57,669 bases of DNA from an uncultured Gammaproteobacteria bacterium (GTDB lineage: Bacteria; Pseudomonadota; Gammaproteobacteria; Pseudomonadales; Ketobacteraceae), in the NCBI GenBank assembly GCA_913063495.1, contig CAJXXT010000005.1:1-57669 (forward strand), in the 5' to 3' direction. A model generated the notes under the pieces. It searched no databases, was not told the DNA's origin, and saw only the letters and a list, made by a program, of their open reading frames with translations. A program made the position numbers and the translations under genes. This document shows positions 8,869 through 19,026 of this stretch, piece after piece; the first letter of the stretch is position 1, and every line of letters starts with the position of its first letter.

Positions 8869-9756
8869 TTAATTTTCGTCATAGGTCTTACATAGATCAA
8901 TCCAACGCTCTATTGCTGAACTTTGATATTTTTGTTTATGTAATACAAAATAAAAATGGCGCTTTAGGTTTAATTGAGGCGCTATCAGCTTGACAAGAGA
9001 ACCTCGCTCGAATGCATCTTCTAATGCCACTTTTGATATACAGCCAATACCTAAATCAGCCTCTACCGCACGCTTAATTGCCTCTGTATGCTGTAGCTCC
9101 AATGTAATATTAAGCGATGGCAACAATCCATGCATCGCCCTATCAAAAGCCTGTCGTGTACCAGAACCCGCCTCACGAAGAATCCAGTTTGCGCTTAACA
9201 CGTCCTTCTTTGTGAGTTTTTTCTTATCGGCATAAGGATGAGAGGGAGAGCAAAACAATACGAGTTCGTCATCACACCAGGGTAAAACATCAATATCTGG
9301 ATGCTGCCACTCCCCCTCTATAAGGCCAATATCAAGTTCAAAATTAAGCACTTTTTGTGTTATCGACTCTGTGTTGGCTACTTCTAACCCGACTTTATCA
9401 CCAGGGTATTGAGCCATATAACGCGCCATAATCCCTACTGCCAAATAATTCCCTATGGTTAACGTCGCTCCAACACTCAAATCGCCTCCTCCCGTATTAC
9501 GGGCAAAACGCCGCTCTAACTCAGAAGCCTGTTGTAATAACGCCTCCGCCTGGGGCCTAACCCCCTTTCCCAATGCATTTAACTGTAGTTTTTTTCCCAC
9601 CCTGTCAAACAACTGCATATCAAAGTGGGCCTCAAGCTCACTCAATGCGCTGCTCGCAGCGGACTGGGACATATGAAGGCTAATGGCTGCCTTGGTTATG
9701 TTTTCTTCATGAGCGGTGGCAAGGAACACCTCTAACTGCCTTAGGCTGAAGCGCAT
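8869..9756 (-). CDS. finR: LysR-family regulator, FinR-like
   Basis: A 295-residue LysR regulator with an N-terminal winged HTH (residues 1-60, QLEVFLATAHEENITKAAISLHMSQSAAS) and a periplasmic-binding-like effector domain. The pattern SALSELEAHFDMQLFDR...GATLTIGNYLA strongly resembles Pseudomonas FinR, a LysR protein divergently encoded from ferredoxin-NADP reductase and needed for its superoxide-responsive induction. Here too the divergent neighbour is fpr, 123 bases away, so the gene name rests on both sequence and context. The shared intergenic region 9757-9879 should hold its binding sites; I could not fix one by eye. Confidence 0.85.
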   Translation of the reverse strand: MRFSLRQLEVFLATAHEENITKAAISLHMSQSAASSALSELEAHFDMQLFDRVGKKLQLNALGKGVRPQAEALLQQASELERRFARNTGGGDLSVGATLTIGNYLAVGIMARYMAQYPGDKVGLEVANTESITQKVLNFELDIGLIEGEWQHPDIDVLPWCDDELVLFCSPSHPYADKKKLTKKDVLSANWILREAGSGTRQAFDRAMHGLLPSLNITLELQHTEAIKRAVEADLGIGCISKVALEDAFERGSLVKLIAPQLNLKRHFYFVLHKQKYQSSAIERWIDLCKTYDEN

Positions 9757-9879
9757 ATTATTCTCTTTTAAACAAACCGTTATCGAAAATACCGATTATA
9801 TATATCAATTTAACCCGCTTTACCGATAGGTTAGCGTTCCGTTAAAGTACTTGCAACCACTAATAAGGAGCAAACGATC

Positions 9880-10650
9880 ATGGCAAGTTTCATTAAAGAG
9901 CACGTTACCAGCATTACCCATTGGAACGATACGTTGTTTAGTTTTACCACTAGCCGTGATCCCTCATTTCGATTTAAGAATGGGCACTTCATTATGATGG
10001 GGCTGGAACTTGAGGGACGCCCCCTGATGCGTGCGTACAGCATTGCCAGCGCAAACTATGAAGACGAGCTAGAGTTCTTCAGTATCAAAGTACAGGATGG
10101 TCCTCTGACATCTAAGCTACAAAAAATCGAAGTAGGTGATGAAATTCTACTAAGTAAAAAGCCGACAGGTACATTACTGCAAGAAAACTTATTACCCGGT
10201 AAGAACCTTTATCTACTCAGTACAGGCACCGGATTAGCGCCTTTTCTGAGTATTATTAAAGACCCAGAAGTTTACGAGCAATATGAACATATTATTCTTG
10301 TTCATGGCGTTCGATATACTTCGGAGTTAGCTTACCAAGACATTATCAATCAAGAGCTTCCGACCAACGAATTCTTTGGAGATGATGTTAAAAACAAATT
10401 AATTTATTACCCTTCTGTAACACGAGAGAAATATGTCAATAATGGCCGTGTTACCGATTTAATTACCTCAGGAAAGTTAACGCGTGATATTGGCTTGCCT
10501 GCAATAGATAAAGAAAATGACCGATTTATGATTTGTGGCAGCACTGCAATGCTAAAGGACTCTTGTGAGATTTTAGATGCCCTAGGGTTTGAAGAAGCGC
10601 GCCAAGGTAACCAAGGACATTATGTGATTGAGAGGGCTTTTGTGGGGTGA
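9880..10650 (+). CDS. fpr: ferredoxin--NADP+ reductase
   Basis: A 256-residue FAD enzyme that passes electrons between NADPH and ferredoxin or flavodoxin in the cytoplasm. The FAD-binding RAYSIAS is at 51-57, the NADP-binding GTGLAPF near 116-122, and the late FMICGSTAML block binds the nicotinamide side. The C-terminus ends AFVG, the extended form of the Pseudomonas-type bacterial subclass I. AAGGAG lies properly before the ATG. Divergent from the FinR-like gene, so likely induced under oxidative stress. It could also supply electrons to the P450s in this window through a ferredoxin, though no ferredoxin gene is seen here. Confidence 0.95.
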   Translation: MASFIKEHVTSITHWNDTLFSFTTSRDPSFRFKNGHFIMMGLELEGRPLMRAYSIASANYEDELEFFSIKVQDGPLTSKLQKIEVGDEILLSKKPTGTLLQENLLPGKNLYLLSTGTGLAPFLSIIKDPEVYEQYEHIILVHGVRYTSELAYQDIINQELPTNEFFGDDVKNKLIYYPSVTREKYVNNGRVTDLITSGKLTRDIGLPAIDKENDRFMICGSTAMLKDSCEILDALGFEEARQGNQGHYVIERAFVG

Positions 10651-10745
10651 TCTGTCTGGTGATAGTTGCCTGGAGAAAAATGATCTCCTATACTTTTTGT
10701 TCACCTACGGAATACACCAAGGCATAAACAACTGACAGGTTGGTA

Positions 10746-12926
10746 ATGCTAAAAGATAGTCGTAATACGAGAAACATAGGCACCTCAGCACTAGTGGCAG
10801 CCATGCTGCCACTAGTGCTTAATAGCGCCTTCGGGTCTAGTAATGACATCGATTACCTTTCTCTGAGTCTTGAAGAACTAATCGAAATAGAAGTGACCAC
10901 CGCAGGTAAGCAACCCCAAAAAAATCGTGATATTCCTGCCAGCACTGTGCTTATTACCCGAGATGAAATTTCCCGCAAGGGTTACACAAGATTTGAAGAA
11001 ATCATTGCTAATGTACCCGGCTTTTATGCCATTGATTCACTAGCCTACCTAGGTACGATCTATGGTGTTCGTGGATTTTGGACCGAAGCCGCTCGCAGCA
11101 TTAAGATATTAATCAATGGTGAAAGCATGGTTGATGATTTCAACAGCCAGTATTCACAAAATGGAGGAGCTGCACCACCGGTAGATGCGATTGAGCGAAT
11201 TGAGATCATTCGAGGCCCCATGTCGGTGATTTATGGCAGCGGGGCATTTTTCGGAGTCATTAACATCATTACCAATGACCTAGAAAGTGAAGAGCCAAAG
11301 GCCAAAACCGTTTTCCGCTATGGCAGTGATAACTTGCGAGAGGCCTACTTTGGATTTAATGGTAATGGGAGTTTCGGCAATGAAAGTACCGGTAATAAGG
11401 AAACACCTTTTACGTTTGCATTCAATCTGTCACAAAGTTATTCCGACGGACGAAATGAGCCCATCACCGATTGGGTTAGCGACCCTACCTCTCTAGAAGG
11501 CATTTCACCTCAAGATCACCGTACCACCCAAGGAAAATTGGAAAAAGATCACCTCTACTTTGATTTAACTGCCAAGATGGGGAATTGGACTCTAAATAGC
11601 ATATACGCGCTAGAAGATGATGGCATTTATTTTAATTGGCCATCAGTGGACACTGAAACCAATATTAAGCGAACAATCATTTCATTAACCTACCAAACAC
11701 TCCTGATAGATAACATTAATCTCAAATTAAAGGGTGGAAGAGCGGATTTTGACGCGATTTTAAATGCTGGCTGGTTTACTGAAGATTACTGGAATCGTGA
11801 TGTTTTTGCCTCAACAGCGAACTTCTTTGAAGCTGACGTATTCTATGACATCATGAATGGCCTGAACCTTACATTCGGTTACGCCTACCGTAACACTGAA
11901 AAATATTTTCAACTGTGGGATTATCCCGCCACAAAAAACCCATTATTTTTTAACGCCACACGCCAATTTGACTCGGGAGACGATAAAGCCGTCCAGGCGC
12001 TATATAGCCAAATTGAATATGACCCTAATCAACACGTTAAAGTTGTATTAGGTGCTCGCTGGGAGCAAGAGTCAACCTATAACTTAGTGCATCGATATGC
12101 CCCTCATACCGATAACGAGACGATCAACACACGCAGCCATGATGATGATAGCTGGGAGTACACCCCCCGAATCGCATTGATTTATTTTATCAATGCAGAG
12201 CACACCTTAAAACTTCTTTATGGTGAAGCGTTAAATAGACCTGGTTTGTTCCAACGGGTAGACAGTTTAACTGAACTAGATAATGAAAAAATTAAAACAA
12301 CTGAACTCGTTTATATTGGCTCACTGAGTGAGACGTTTTCTACATCGGCAAGTTTTTTTCACAACAAACTTGAGAACCTATCGACCCGCGTGACGTTCTT
12401 AATCGACGCTACCACCCGCGGCTCTCGAGTTGATAACATAGGCTCCTATGACACCTACGGTGTGGAATTTGGAGCAACCTGGTTACCCATAGAAACGCTA
12501 CGAATTGACGTCAATCTAACTCAGCAAGATTCTGAAGACCAACGGCCTGGGTTGGGTCAATTGGAACCCGCATACTCCCCGAAGACCCTTGCCAATTTTA
12601 ATTTGCTTTATACCCTGAGCCCTCAAATAGACCTATCCTTACTTGGACGTTATGTTGATGAAATGGAAACATTGTGGGTTGAGGATATAAGCACCCTCAA
12701 TACTGGCGCTCGCCTAGGTACAAAAGCAGATGGCTATGCCCTCTGGAATCTCGCTGCAAGTTGGCGAAGCCCGATGTATGACGGAGATGTTCGGGTGACT
12801 TTTACCGTAACAAACCTATTTGATAAAGCTTTCAAATACCCAACTACACCACTAAATGCCTGGGCGGATGCCGGAGTGGCCGGTGAAGGTCGGCGTTTTG
12901 ATATAAGTGCGAATTATTCTTTTTAG
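10746..12926 (+). CDS. TonB-dependent outer-membrane receptor (copy 1)
   Basis: A 726-residue outer-membrane receptor. A signal peptide (about residues 1-32) precedes LSLEELIEIEVTTAGKQ, the conserved N-terminal segment of a large receptor group, then the plug domain (IPASTVLITRDEI to YGSGAFFGVINIITN, about 50-180) and a 22-strand-type barrel ending in an aromatic (YSF). The start is ATG 10746; TTG 10740 is a poor alternative. The ligand is unknown. A second receptor of the same design lies at 16858, with a response regulator and a YfiR-domain kinase between them; receptors of this type often sit near such kinases, suggesting ligand sensing as well as or instead of transport. Confidence 0.92.
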   Translation: MLKDSRNTRNIGTSALVAAMLPLVLNSAFGSSNDIDYLSLSLEELIEIEVTTAGKQPQKNRDIPASTVLITRDEISRKGYTRFEEIIANVPGFYAIDSLAYLGTIYGVRGFWTEAARSIKILINGESMVDDFNSQYSQNGGAAPPVDAIERIEIIRGPMSVIYGSGAFFGVINIITNDLESEEPKAKTVFRYGSDNLREAYFGFNGNGSFGNESTGNKETPFTFAFNLSQSYSDGRNEPITDWVSDPTSLEGISPQDHRTTQGKLEKDHLYFDLTAKMGNWTLNSIYALEDDGIYFNWPSVDTETNIKRTIISLTYQTLLIDNINLKLKGGRADFDAILNAGWFTEDYWNRDVFASTANFFEADVFYDIMNGLNLTFGYAYRNTEKYFQLWDYPATKNPLFFNATRQFDSGDDKAVQALYSQIEYDPNQHVKVVLGARWEQESTYNLVHRYAPHTDNETINTRSHDDDSWEYTPRIALIYFINAEHTLKLLYGEALNRPGLFQRVDSLTELDNEKIKTTELVYIGSLSETFSTSASFFHNKLENLSTRVTFLIDATTRGSRVDNIGSYDTYGVEFGATWLPIETLRIDVNLTQQDSEDQRPGLGQLEPAYSPKTLANFNLLYTLSPQIDLSLLGRYVDEMETLWVEDISTLNTGARLGTKADGYALWNLAASWRSPMYDGDVRVTFTVTNLFDKAFKYPTTPLNAWADAGVAGEGRRFDISANYSF

Positions 12927-13002
12927 GAGTATCTAAGATAAACAAACCATAAGAAAACCGGGGTTATTCATAAAAGTTAGCTTCTCTTTATACGTAATGA
13001 TT

Positions 13003-13041
13003 AATCTGCGTGATCAATCTGCGTAATCAATCTGCATAGTT
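13003..13041. repeat. 13-bp tandem repeat, three units, across a stop codon
   Basis: Units AATCTGCGTGATC (13003-13015), AATCTGCGTAATC (13016-13028) and AATCTGCATAGTT (13029-13041, diverged). The third unit codes for the last residues of the HD-GYP regulator on the minus strand and its TGA stop falls at the junction of units two and three. Confidence 0.8.
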
Positions 13042-14625
13042 ATTTTGAATAACAACCAGCTCATCTTGGTGTTGAAACACCAGCTCTACGAGTTGTGGGT
13101 CAAACTTTACACCGTTCATTTCATCAAAAAAAGCCAAGGTTTTTTCAATAGACCAAGCGCCTTTGTAGCAACGCTTGTTGGTTAACGCGTCAAAAACATC
13201 AGCTACGGCGGCTATACGTCCATAAATATGAATATCTGTACCACTTTTACCCCGAGGGTAACCAGAGCCATCCCAGTTTTCATGATGTTCGCCAGCAATA
13301 ATAGCACCGGCACGTAGTACCTCTAATTCAGATGAAGCAAGAATATCTGCACCTATTTGCGCATGGGTTTGCATAGTCTGCCATTCTTCAGCGGTGAACG
13401 TACCTGGTTTATTGAGAATATGATCAGGAATCGCAATTTTACCAATGTCGTGTAATGGCGCCGCTTTATACAAAATCTCGACTTCTCGACTGCTCATATC
13501 AATACGTGTAGCAAGATAACGACATATCATCGCCATACGCTTAACATGATTACTAGTTTCTTTAGAGCGGCTTTCGACCGCTTCACTCATACGATAGACC
13601 ATTTCGCGCTGAGTGACTTCGACCTCCTCAAACATTGACTGATTGTCGAAAGCAACACCTATGTTAGTACCAAATAGCTCCACCAGCTGCTTGTCCAACT
13701 CGGTTGAAATATCGATACCTTCTAAAAATAAAACGTTTTTCCGTTCTAAATGAGACTCGTAAACACCGATAAAATAATCATCGCCAAAATGCTGACCTCC
13801 GGTTTCAAGTACTGTCTGTAGCTTGTGATCACGATGAGCACTTAATACCGCATCTAAGGGCTTATTTAAAAACTGTTGATAACGTCCTGTTGCTGCCAGC
13901 ACATTGCTGCCACTTTCCCCATGAGATGCGGCGAAACTGTCAACCTCAGAATATAGAGCACCAGCGTCAATGTGTAATAAAGCACACAACTGCTGCAATG
14001 CTCCTTGAGTAAATTCCGATAATGACTGATGAGCAAAGATTTTGTTAGAAGACTGGATAATGGTTTCGAGGCCAAGTTTGTTTTGATATAACGAAACGAT
14101 GTCCCGATAAGAGCGCAAGCAAGAATATGTCAATGTATATAATTTGTTCGCGGTAAGTTCAGTTTTTTCTTTGTAGTCATTGATATCATAATCAGTAATA
14201 ACTTCACGTTCAGGCGCCTGTCCTGGTTGTCCTGTACGCAAAACTAAGCGAATATGTTTATCCTTTAGGGATTCCCGAATCCATCGAGCTAAATCTAACC
14301 CCGCGTGCTCACTCTCCATAACCACATCAAGCAACGCAATAGCATATTGCGTTGAGCCACTTAACATTACTTTGGCTTCTTCTGCGTCGCAGGCCGAGTG
14401 GATGGACAGTTTCTTTCCTGCAAAGGTAAACCCAGTCAGCGCTAGGCGGGTAACAGAGTGCACTTCCGGCTCATCATCAACGACCAACATATGCCACACA
14501 TTGGCGTTCAAACCCTCTTGATTGTCACTTTTCAGATCACCATCGTCATCATCTTCATCAAAGACCAAAATATCATCGTCTTGTCTCACCTTATCTCCAC
14601 TATCGTTAGCGTCGTTTTTCGACAA
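13027..14625 (-). CDS. response regulator, REC-DUF3369-HD-GYP c-di-GMP phosphodiesterase
   Basis: A 532-residue cytoplasmic signalling protein. An acidic tail (Asp-rich, about 16-32) leads to a receiver domain with Asp50/Asp51 and phospho-acceptor Asp100 (LLDVV), Thr in VLRTGQ and Lys in YKEK. A DUF3369 domain (about 190-340) follows, then HD-GYP with HDIGK near 391 and EHHENWDGSGYPRG near 444-457. All metal ligands and the GYP loop are present, so it should hydrolyse cyclic di-GMP when phosphorylated. It is divergent from the YfiR-domain histidine kinase at 14746, the most likely phosphate donor. Its end lies in a 13-bp tandem repeat. Confidence 0.93.
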   Translation of the reverse strand: MSKNDANDSGDKVRQDDDILVFDEDDDDGDLKSDNQEGLNANVWHMLVVDDEPEVHSVTRLALTGFTFAGKKLSIHSACDAEEAKVMLSGSTQYAIALLDVVMESEHAGLDLARWIRESLKDKHIRLVLRTGQPGQAPEREVITDYDINDYKEKTELTANKLYTLTYSCLRSYRDIVSLYQNKLGLETIIQSSNKIFAHQSLSEFTQGALQQLCALLHIDAGALYSEVDSFAASHGESGSNVLAATGRYQQFLNKPLDAVLSAHRDHKLQTVLETGGQHFGDDYFIGVYESHLERKNVLFLEGIDISTELDKQLVELFGTNIGVAFDNQSMFEEVEVTQREMVYRMSEAVESRSKETSNHVKRMAMICRYLATRIDMSSREVEILYKAAPLHDIGKIAIPDHILNKPGTFTAEEWQTMQTHAQIGADILASSELEVLRAGAIIAGEHHENWDGSGYPRGKSGTDIHIYGRIAAVADVFDALTNKRCYKGAWSIEKTLAFFDEMNGVKFDPQLVELVFQHQDELVVIQNNYAD

Positions 14626-14745
14626 AATAATTGCAAGTAATTCTCATACATCATCATCAAATATTAGACTAGTATTATCCAATATGCATGCATTTTCATC
14701 CGCATGGGTGAGGTACTACTCCGTATAGGGCAGGGGGGGTAAAAT

Positions 14746-16695
14746 TTGACGTTTTTTAAATCCGTGAAGAATATTCAGCCCATAAAATCATTGTTTTTCA
14801 GTACGTTACTTTTGACATTTCACACGGGGATTGTGAATGCACAACTTGAGCTGTCCTCAGAGGAAATTAAGGCTGCCTACATATTTAATTTTATTCAGTA
14901 CGTACGATGGCAAAACGAGGACAATCTCTCCGAATTTCGTATAGGTTTTTATGGAGAGAAGAAGTCCTATTGGCAAGCCTTGAAGAGCATGGACAGACGC
15001 AAGGTTAGAAAAAAGCCCATCAATATCAACCGATTAACGTCATTAAACAACATATCCGACTTGCGAATTTTGGTGTTGGGCGAGAGCAGAATCAAAGATC
15101 TTTCAATCATCACAAAAAAGCTGTCGGGGAAAGAAATTCTGCTAATTACCGACAATTCTCAAGACAAAAAGAACACCATGTTGAATTTTATTTACCCAGA
15201 TGAAAACCACCTGTCATTCGAGCTCAATCGTTTCAACATAGCATATGAAAAAATTAAAATATCACCTGAGATACTGATACTAGGTGGAACAGAGTTAGAT
15301 GTCGCCAATGTGCTTAAAGAATTGGAAACTTCATTAAGTGAAAGTCGGTCGCAGTTTATTAAACAAAACGAAAAATTAAATATTCTAAAAACCAAAGTTC
15401 AACAACGAGAAAACTTGTTAGAAAAACAACAAAATGTCCTGTCTCAGCAAAAAGAAAAAATCTCGAAACAAAATAAAAAACTGTCCAGTAACAAACACTC
15501 ATTTGAAAACATGAAAAATGAGCGCTCGATACTATCAGTGGATCTAAAAAACATTCAACGTAAATTCACTGAAAACAGCACAAAATTAGCCAAAATGCAG
15601 AAGTTCATCGATAAAAAGCAACAATCAATAAACGATCTTTCTAAACGAATAAACGATCGAAAAAACGAATTATCTCAGCAGGCAAAATTACTTGAATCTC
15701 ATAAAATGGAAATATCCAACCAAGAGATTGAAATCGATAGACAGTTATCGGCAATAAACAAACAATCCTCCACAATACAAGCACAATCTGAGATATTAAC
15801 GTTTGCGGTATTTGGTTTTGCGTCAGTATTCTTGTTGATTGTCGTTATTTACGCCAATAACAGAACAAAACAAAAAGCCAATAGAAAACTTAAAGAAAAA
15901 AACCAACAGTTGGCTGACGTCAACATTCAACTTAAAAACGCGCAATCTCAACTTGTAGAATCAGAAAAAATGGCAGCATTAGGGGGGTTGGTTGCAGGTA
16001 TTGCACACGAAATAAATACCCCTCTAGGTGTTGGCGTCACCGCAGCGTCACACCTTTCAAACCAAATATCTGCTTTCAAGAAAGTTTACGACAAAGGGCA
16101 GTTAAAACGATCTGCGCTAGAAGACCTATTGGAAAATGCAAAACAATCGACAGATATGCTTTCTCGAAATCTCATGCGCGCAAGTGATTTAATCCGCAAT
16201 TTTAAGTTAGTTGCCGTTGACCAAAGCAGCGAGAACCGAAGAAAATTTGAATTAACGGAATATTTCGAAGAAATTGACCAAAGTTTACACCCCAAGTTAA
16301 AAAAGGGAAAACACAGCGTATCTGTTTTAGCAGATCATGACATCCTCGTTGACACTTACCCTGGAGTCCTTGCTCAAGTAATGACAAACCTGATCATGAA
16401 CTCCATTATGCATGGGTTTGAAGGTATCACTGGTGGAAAAATTGTCATCCACCTTGCGTTAGAAGATGGAAAGGTTCTCATGCGTTATCAAGATAATGGC
16501 GTTGGAATGACGACTGATCAAAAAGCTCATGTATTTGAGCCCTTTTATACCACTAAACGCGCTTCAGGAGGATCAGGCCTAGGTATGTCAATTAGTTATA
16601 ATCTTATCGTGAATAAGTTAGGAGGCTCTATTCGATGTGTAGACGTACCGGAAGGTGTTTTGTTTTCGATAACGTTCTTACAAGTTGTTGATTAA
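14746..16695 (+). CDS. YfiR-domain (DUF4154) sensor histidine kinase
   Basis: A 649-residue membrane sensor. The order is signal peptide (about 1-32), periplasmic YfiR/DUF4154 domain (about 35-180, AAYIFNFIQYVRW then SFELNRFNIAYEKIKISPEIL), a long Gln/Lys-rich coiled coil (about 190-345), one transmembrane helix (about 350-370), a short coiled coil, a dimerisation helix with phospho-His near 421 (GIAHEINTP), and an ATPase domain with NLIMNSIMHG, DNGVGM, VFEPFYTTK and GSGLGMS. The TTG start is supported by AGGGGGGGT immediately upstream. It is probably partner to the divergent HD-GYP regulator. In Pseudomonas YfiR is a periplasmic repressor of a c-di-GMP cyclase; here the same domain is fused to a kinase. 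Confidence 0.92.
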   Translation: MTFFKSVKNIQPIKSLFFSTLLLTFHTGIVNAQLELSSEEIKAAYIFNFIQYVRWQNEDNLSEFRIGFYGEKKSYWQALKSMDRRKVRKKPININRLTSLNNISDLRILVLGESRIKDLSIITKKLSGKEILLITDNSQDKKNTMLNFIYPDENHLSFELNRFNIAYEKIKISPEILILGGTELDVANVLKELETSLSESRSQFIKQNEKLNILKTKVQQRENLLEKQQNVLSQQKEKISKQNKKLSSNKHSFENMKNERSILSVDLKNIQRKFTENSTKLAKMQKFIDKKQQSINDLSKRINDRKNELSQQAKLLESHKMEISNQEIEIDRQLSAINKQSSTIQAQSEILTFAVFGFASVFLLIVVIYANNRTKQKANRKLKEKNQQLADVNIQLKNAQSQLVESEKMAALGGLVAGIAHEINTPLGVGVTAASHLSNQISAFKKVYDKGQLKRSALEDLLENAKQSTDMLSRNLMRASDLIRNFKLVAVDQSSENRRKFELTEYFEEIDQSLHPKLKKGKHSVSVLADHDILVDTYPGVLAQVMTNLIMNSIMHGFEGITGGKIVIHLALEDGKVLMRYQDNGVGMTTDQKAHVFEPFYTTKRASGGSGLGMSISYNLIVNKLGGSIRCVDVPEGVLFSITFLQVVD

Positions 16696-16857
16696 CTAGG
16701 TTTTGATCTATTGCAACGTTAGATTTTTGACCCTCTATCACTCAATACAGATTTATCCTCCTCACCACAGTAATGCCCACCCGCTTGAATACAACAACGC
16801 TTGATCTAGAATTAAGCCATTGCTTGTAATTAATCGTGTTGTCATAAGTAGCCCCTA

Positions 16858-19026
16858 ATGCAAAACCATTTCCAACCATTACTTTACGTTTATATAACAA
16901 CCTTAATTTGGCTATTAGCCACTACTACTGTTAGCGCTCAACCGAATAAACAAGGCATCGACCTTTATTCCCTTAATCTTGAAGATTTGGCCAATGTTAT
17001 GGTCACTACCGCAGGTAAAAAGCCAGAACGCATTACCGACATACCCGCCAGTGTGGTGGTGGTTACTCGAGAGGAGATCGCAAGAAAAGGTTACACCTCA
17101 TTGGAGGATATACTGCGTCACGTCCCTGGTTTTTATGCGGTAGACACCTGGGCATACCTCGGAACAGCCTTTGGTGTTCGGGGTTATTGGACCGCGGAAG
17201 CAAGAAGTATTAAATACCTAATCAATGGTACCGATATGGTAGAGAACTGGAACAACCAGTATTCGCTTCGTCATATTGCGCCGCCCATTGAAACGATTGA
17301 CCGACTTGAAATTGTCAGAGGCCCAATGTCAGTGGTCTATGGGCATGGCGCTTTTTTTGGTGTCGTAAATATCATCACAAACACGTACAGTCCTGAGGAG
17401 TCTGGCACCCACGTATCTTTGCGTTATGGTTCCGACAACCTAAAGCAAGCAACGCTTCGCCTGCAAGTAAACGGGCTTACGGATACCGATGAGCCTTTTA
17501 GCGTATCAATCAATGCCGGACAATCTCAAGGGGATGGTCGAGATGAGCCTGTTAACGACATGGTGAGTGATCTATCTTCTTTAGAGGGGCTATTATCTCC
17601 TGACGAGCGCACCACTGACCGAAAACTCAGCAGCAACCACACTTACCTGGATACAACAGTAGGTCTAGGCCATTGGCAAATCGACTACGTAAACAAACGC
17701 ATTGAAGATGGCATGTATTTTTCCCTCCCCTCCAGCGACGAAACCATCAACTACGCCATTAAAAGCGCATTATCGTTAACCTACAAAGGCAATACCAGCG
17801 ACAATTTTCATTATCAGATTAAAATTGGCAACCAAATTGATAGCTCAGAGGCATTTACCCGCTGGCTTGACCCGACTATCTGGACCTACGATATCGCTAA
17901 GGCCGAAGCACGTTATATTGAAATAGACAGTTTTTACTCATACTCAGATAAGCTTGATATTACATTCGGTGCCGCACACCATGACACACAAAAGTATTAC
18001 CAGTTATGGGATTACCCCGCACTTGGAACAATCTTTAACAATAACGAGCGTAACTTCTTCTCAAATGAGACTCGGGTAATTCAATCGTTTTATAGCCAAT
18101 TTAAATATAGCCCAACCAAAAAAATTCAACTTGCCTTAGGAGCCAGGCTTGAGCGCGAATCTCGCTACAAATTGAAATTGCGCAGTTTGGCTGACGGTGT
18201 TTTAGCGAATAATACTGACGTTTCAGTGGCTGAAAATGCTGATAATGATTGGACAACAATCCCTCGCATCGCATTACTTTATCACCTCAATAAAAATAAT
18301 ACGATTAAGTTCTTATACGGCGAGGCTATCAATCGCCCTGGACTTTTTCAACGGTTAAACACACAAATATTCCTAAAAAATGAAGAGATATATACATCAG
18401 AAATAGGTTATATTAGCCAGTTAAACGAAGGTTTTTCATGGACTGCAAATATTTTCTACAATGAATTGAACCGCTTAACGACTCGAGTTTTCGACTCATT
18501 AGATCCTAACAATTATACTAGCTTTACTACCAGTGCCGGAAAACTTTCTACGCGAGGTGCTGAGTTGGGTATCATCACAACTCCCGCGGAGCAATGGCGA
18601 ATTGAATCTAACCTGTCTTTCCAACAAACAACAGATGGCCGTTCGAGTTACAAGAACATTGATCCAGGTTATTCACCCGAGCTTCTGGCATACGTTAGTA
18701 TTAACTACCAACAAAATGACCAGCTCAGTTTCACCTTAAATGGTTATTACGTAGACGATATGGAGGCTCGGTGGGATGGCCCCCCTGACCCAGCATTAAG
18801 TGGGGGCCGAATTGGCGATGGATCCGACAGTTATTCTGTTTGGAGTTTCGCCACAAACTATCGCCAATATCTAAACTCAGGGCAAGAGCTACAGCTACGC
18901 CTTGTAGTTTCCAACCTATTGGATACTGACTATCGCCACCCCACAACCGATATCAACCCCTGGGCAGACAAGGGGCTCCCTGGTGAAGGTCGACGCTACG
19001 ATATTACCGCAAGCTTACAATACTAA
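16858..19026 (+). CDS. TonB-dependent outer-membrane receptor (copy 2)
   Basis: A 722-residue paralogue of the receptor at 10746. The signal peptide (about 1-27, ending VSAQ) is followed by LNLEDLANVMVTTAGKKPERITDIPASVVVVTREEI, the plug (to YGHGAFFGVVNIITN) and the barrel, with matching late blocks such as FLYGEAINRPGLFQR and ATNWRQ-like strands, ending in an aromatic Tyr. The two receptors are clearly alike along their length, with divergence in the extracellular loops, as expected when ligand range differs. The ribosome site is weak. It follows the YfiR kinase by 162 bases and precedes a GGDEF gene, so one signalling island is likely. Confidence 0.92.
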   Translation: MQNHFQPLLYVYITTLIWLLATTTVSAQPNKQGIDLYSLNLEDLANVMVTTAGKKPERITDIPASVVVVTREEIARKGYTSLEDILRHVPGFYAVDTWAYLGTAFGVRGYWTAEARSIKYLINGTDMVENWNNQYSLRHIAPPIETIDRLEIVRGPMSVVYGHGAFFGVVNIITNTYSPEESGTHVSLRYGSDNLKQATLRLQVNGLTDTDEPFSVSINAGQSQGDGRDEPVNDMVSDLSSLEGLLSPDERTTDRKLSSNHTYLDTTVGLGHWQIDYVNKRIEDGMYFSLPSSDETINYAIKSALSLTYKGNTSDNFHYQIKIGNQIDSSEAFTRWLDPTIWTYDIAKAEARYIEIDSFYSYSDKLDITFGAAHHDTQKYYQLWDYPALGTIFNNNERNFFSNETRVIQSFYSQFKYSPTKKIQLALGARLERESRYKLKLRSLADGVLANNTDVSVAENADNDWTTIPRIALLYHLNKNNTIKFLYGEAINRPGLFQRLNTQIFLKNEEIYTSEIGYISQLNEGFSWTANIFYNELNRLTTRVFDSLDPNNYTSFTTSAGKLSTRGAELGIITTPAEQWRIESNLSFQQTTDGRSSYKNIDPGYSPELLAYVSINYQQNDQLSFTLNGYYVDDMEARWDGPPDPALSGGRIGDGSDSYSVWSFATNYRQYLNSGQELQLRLVVSNLLDTDYRHPTTDINPWADKGLPGEGRRYDITASLQY

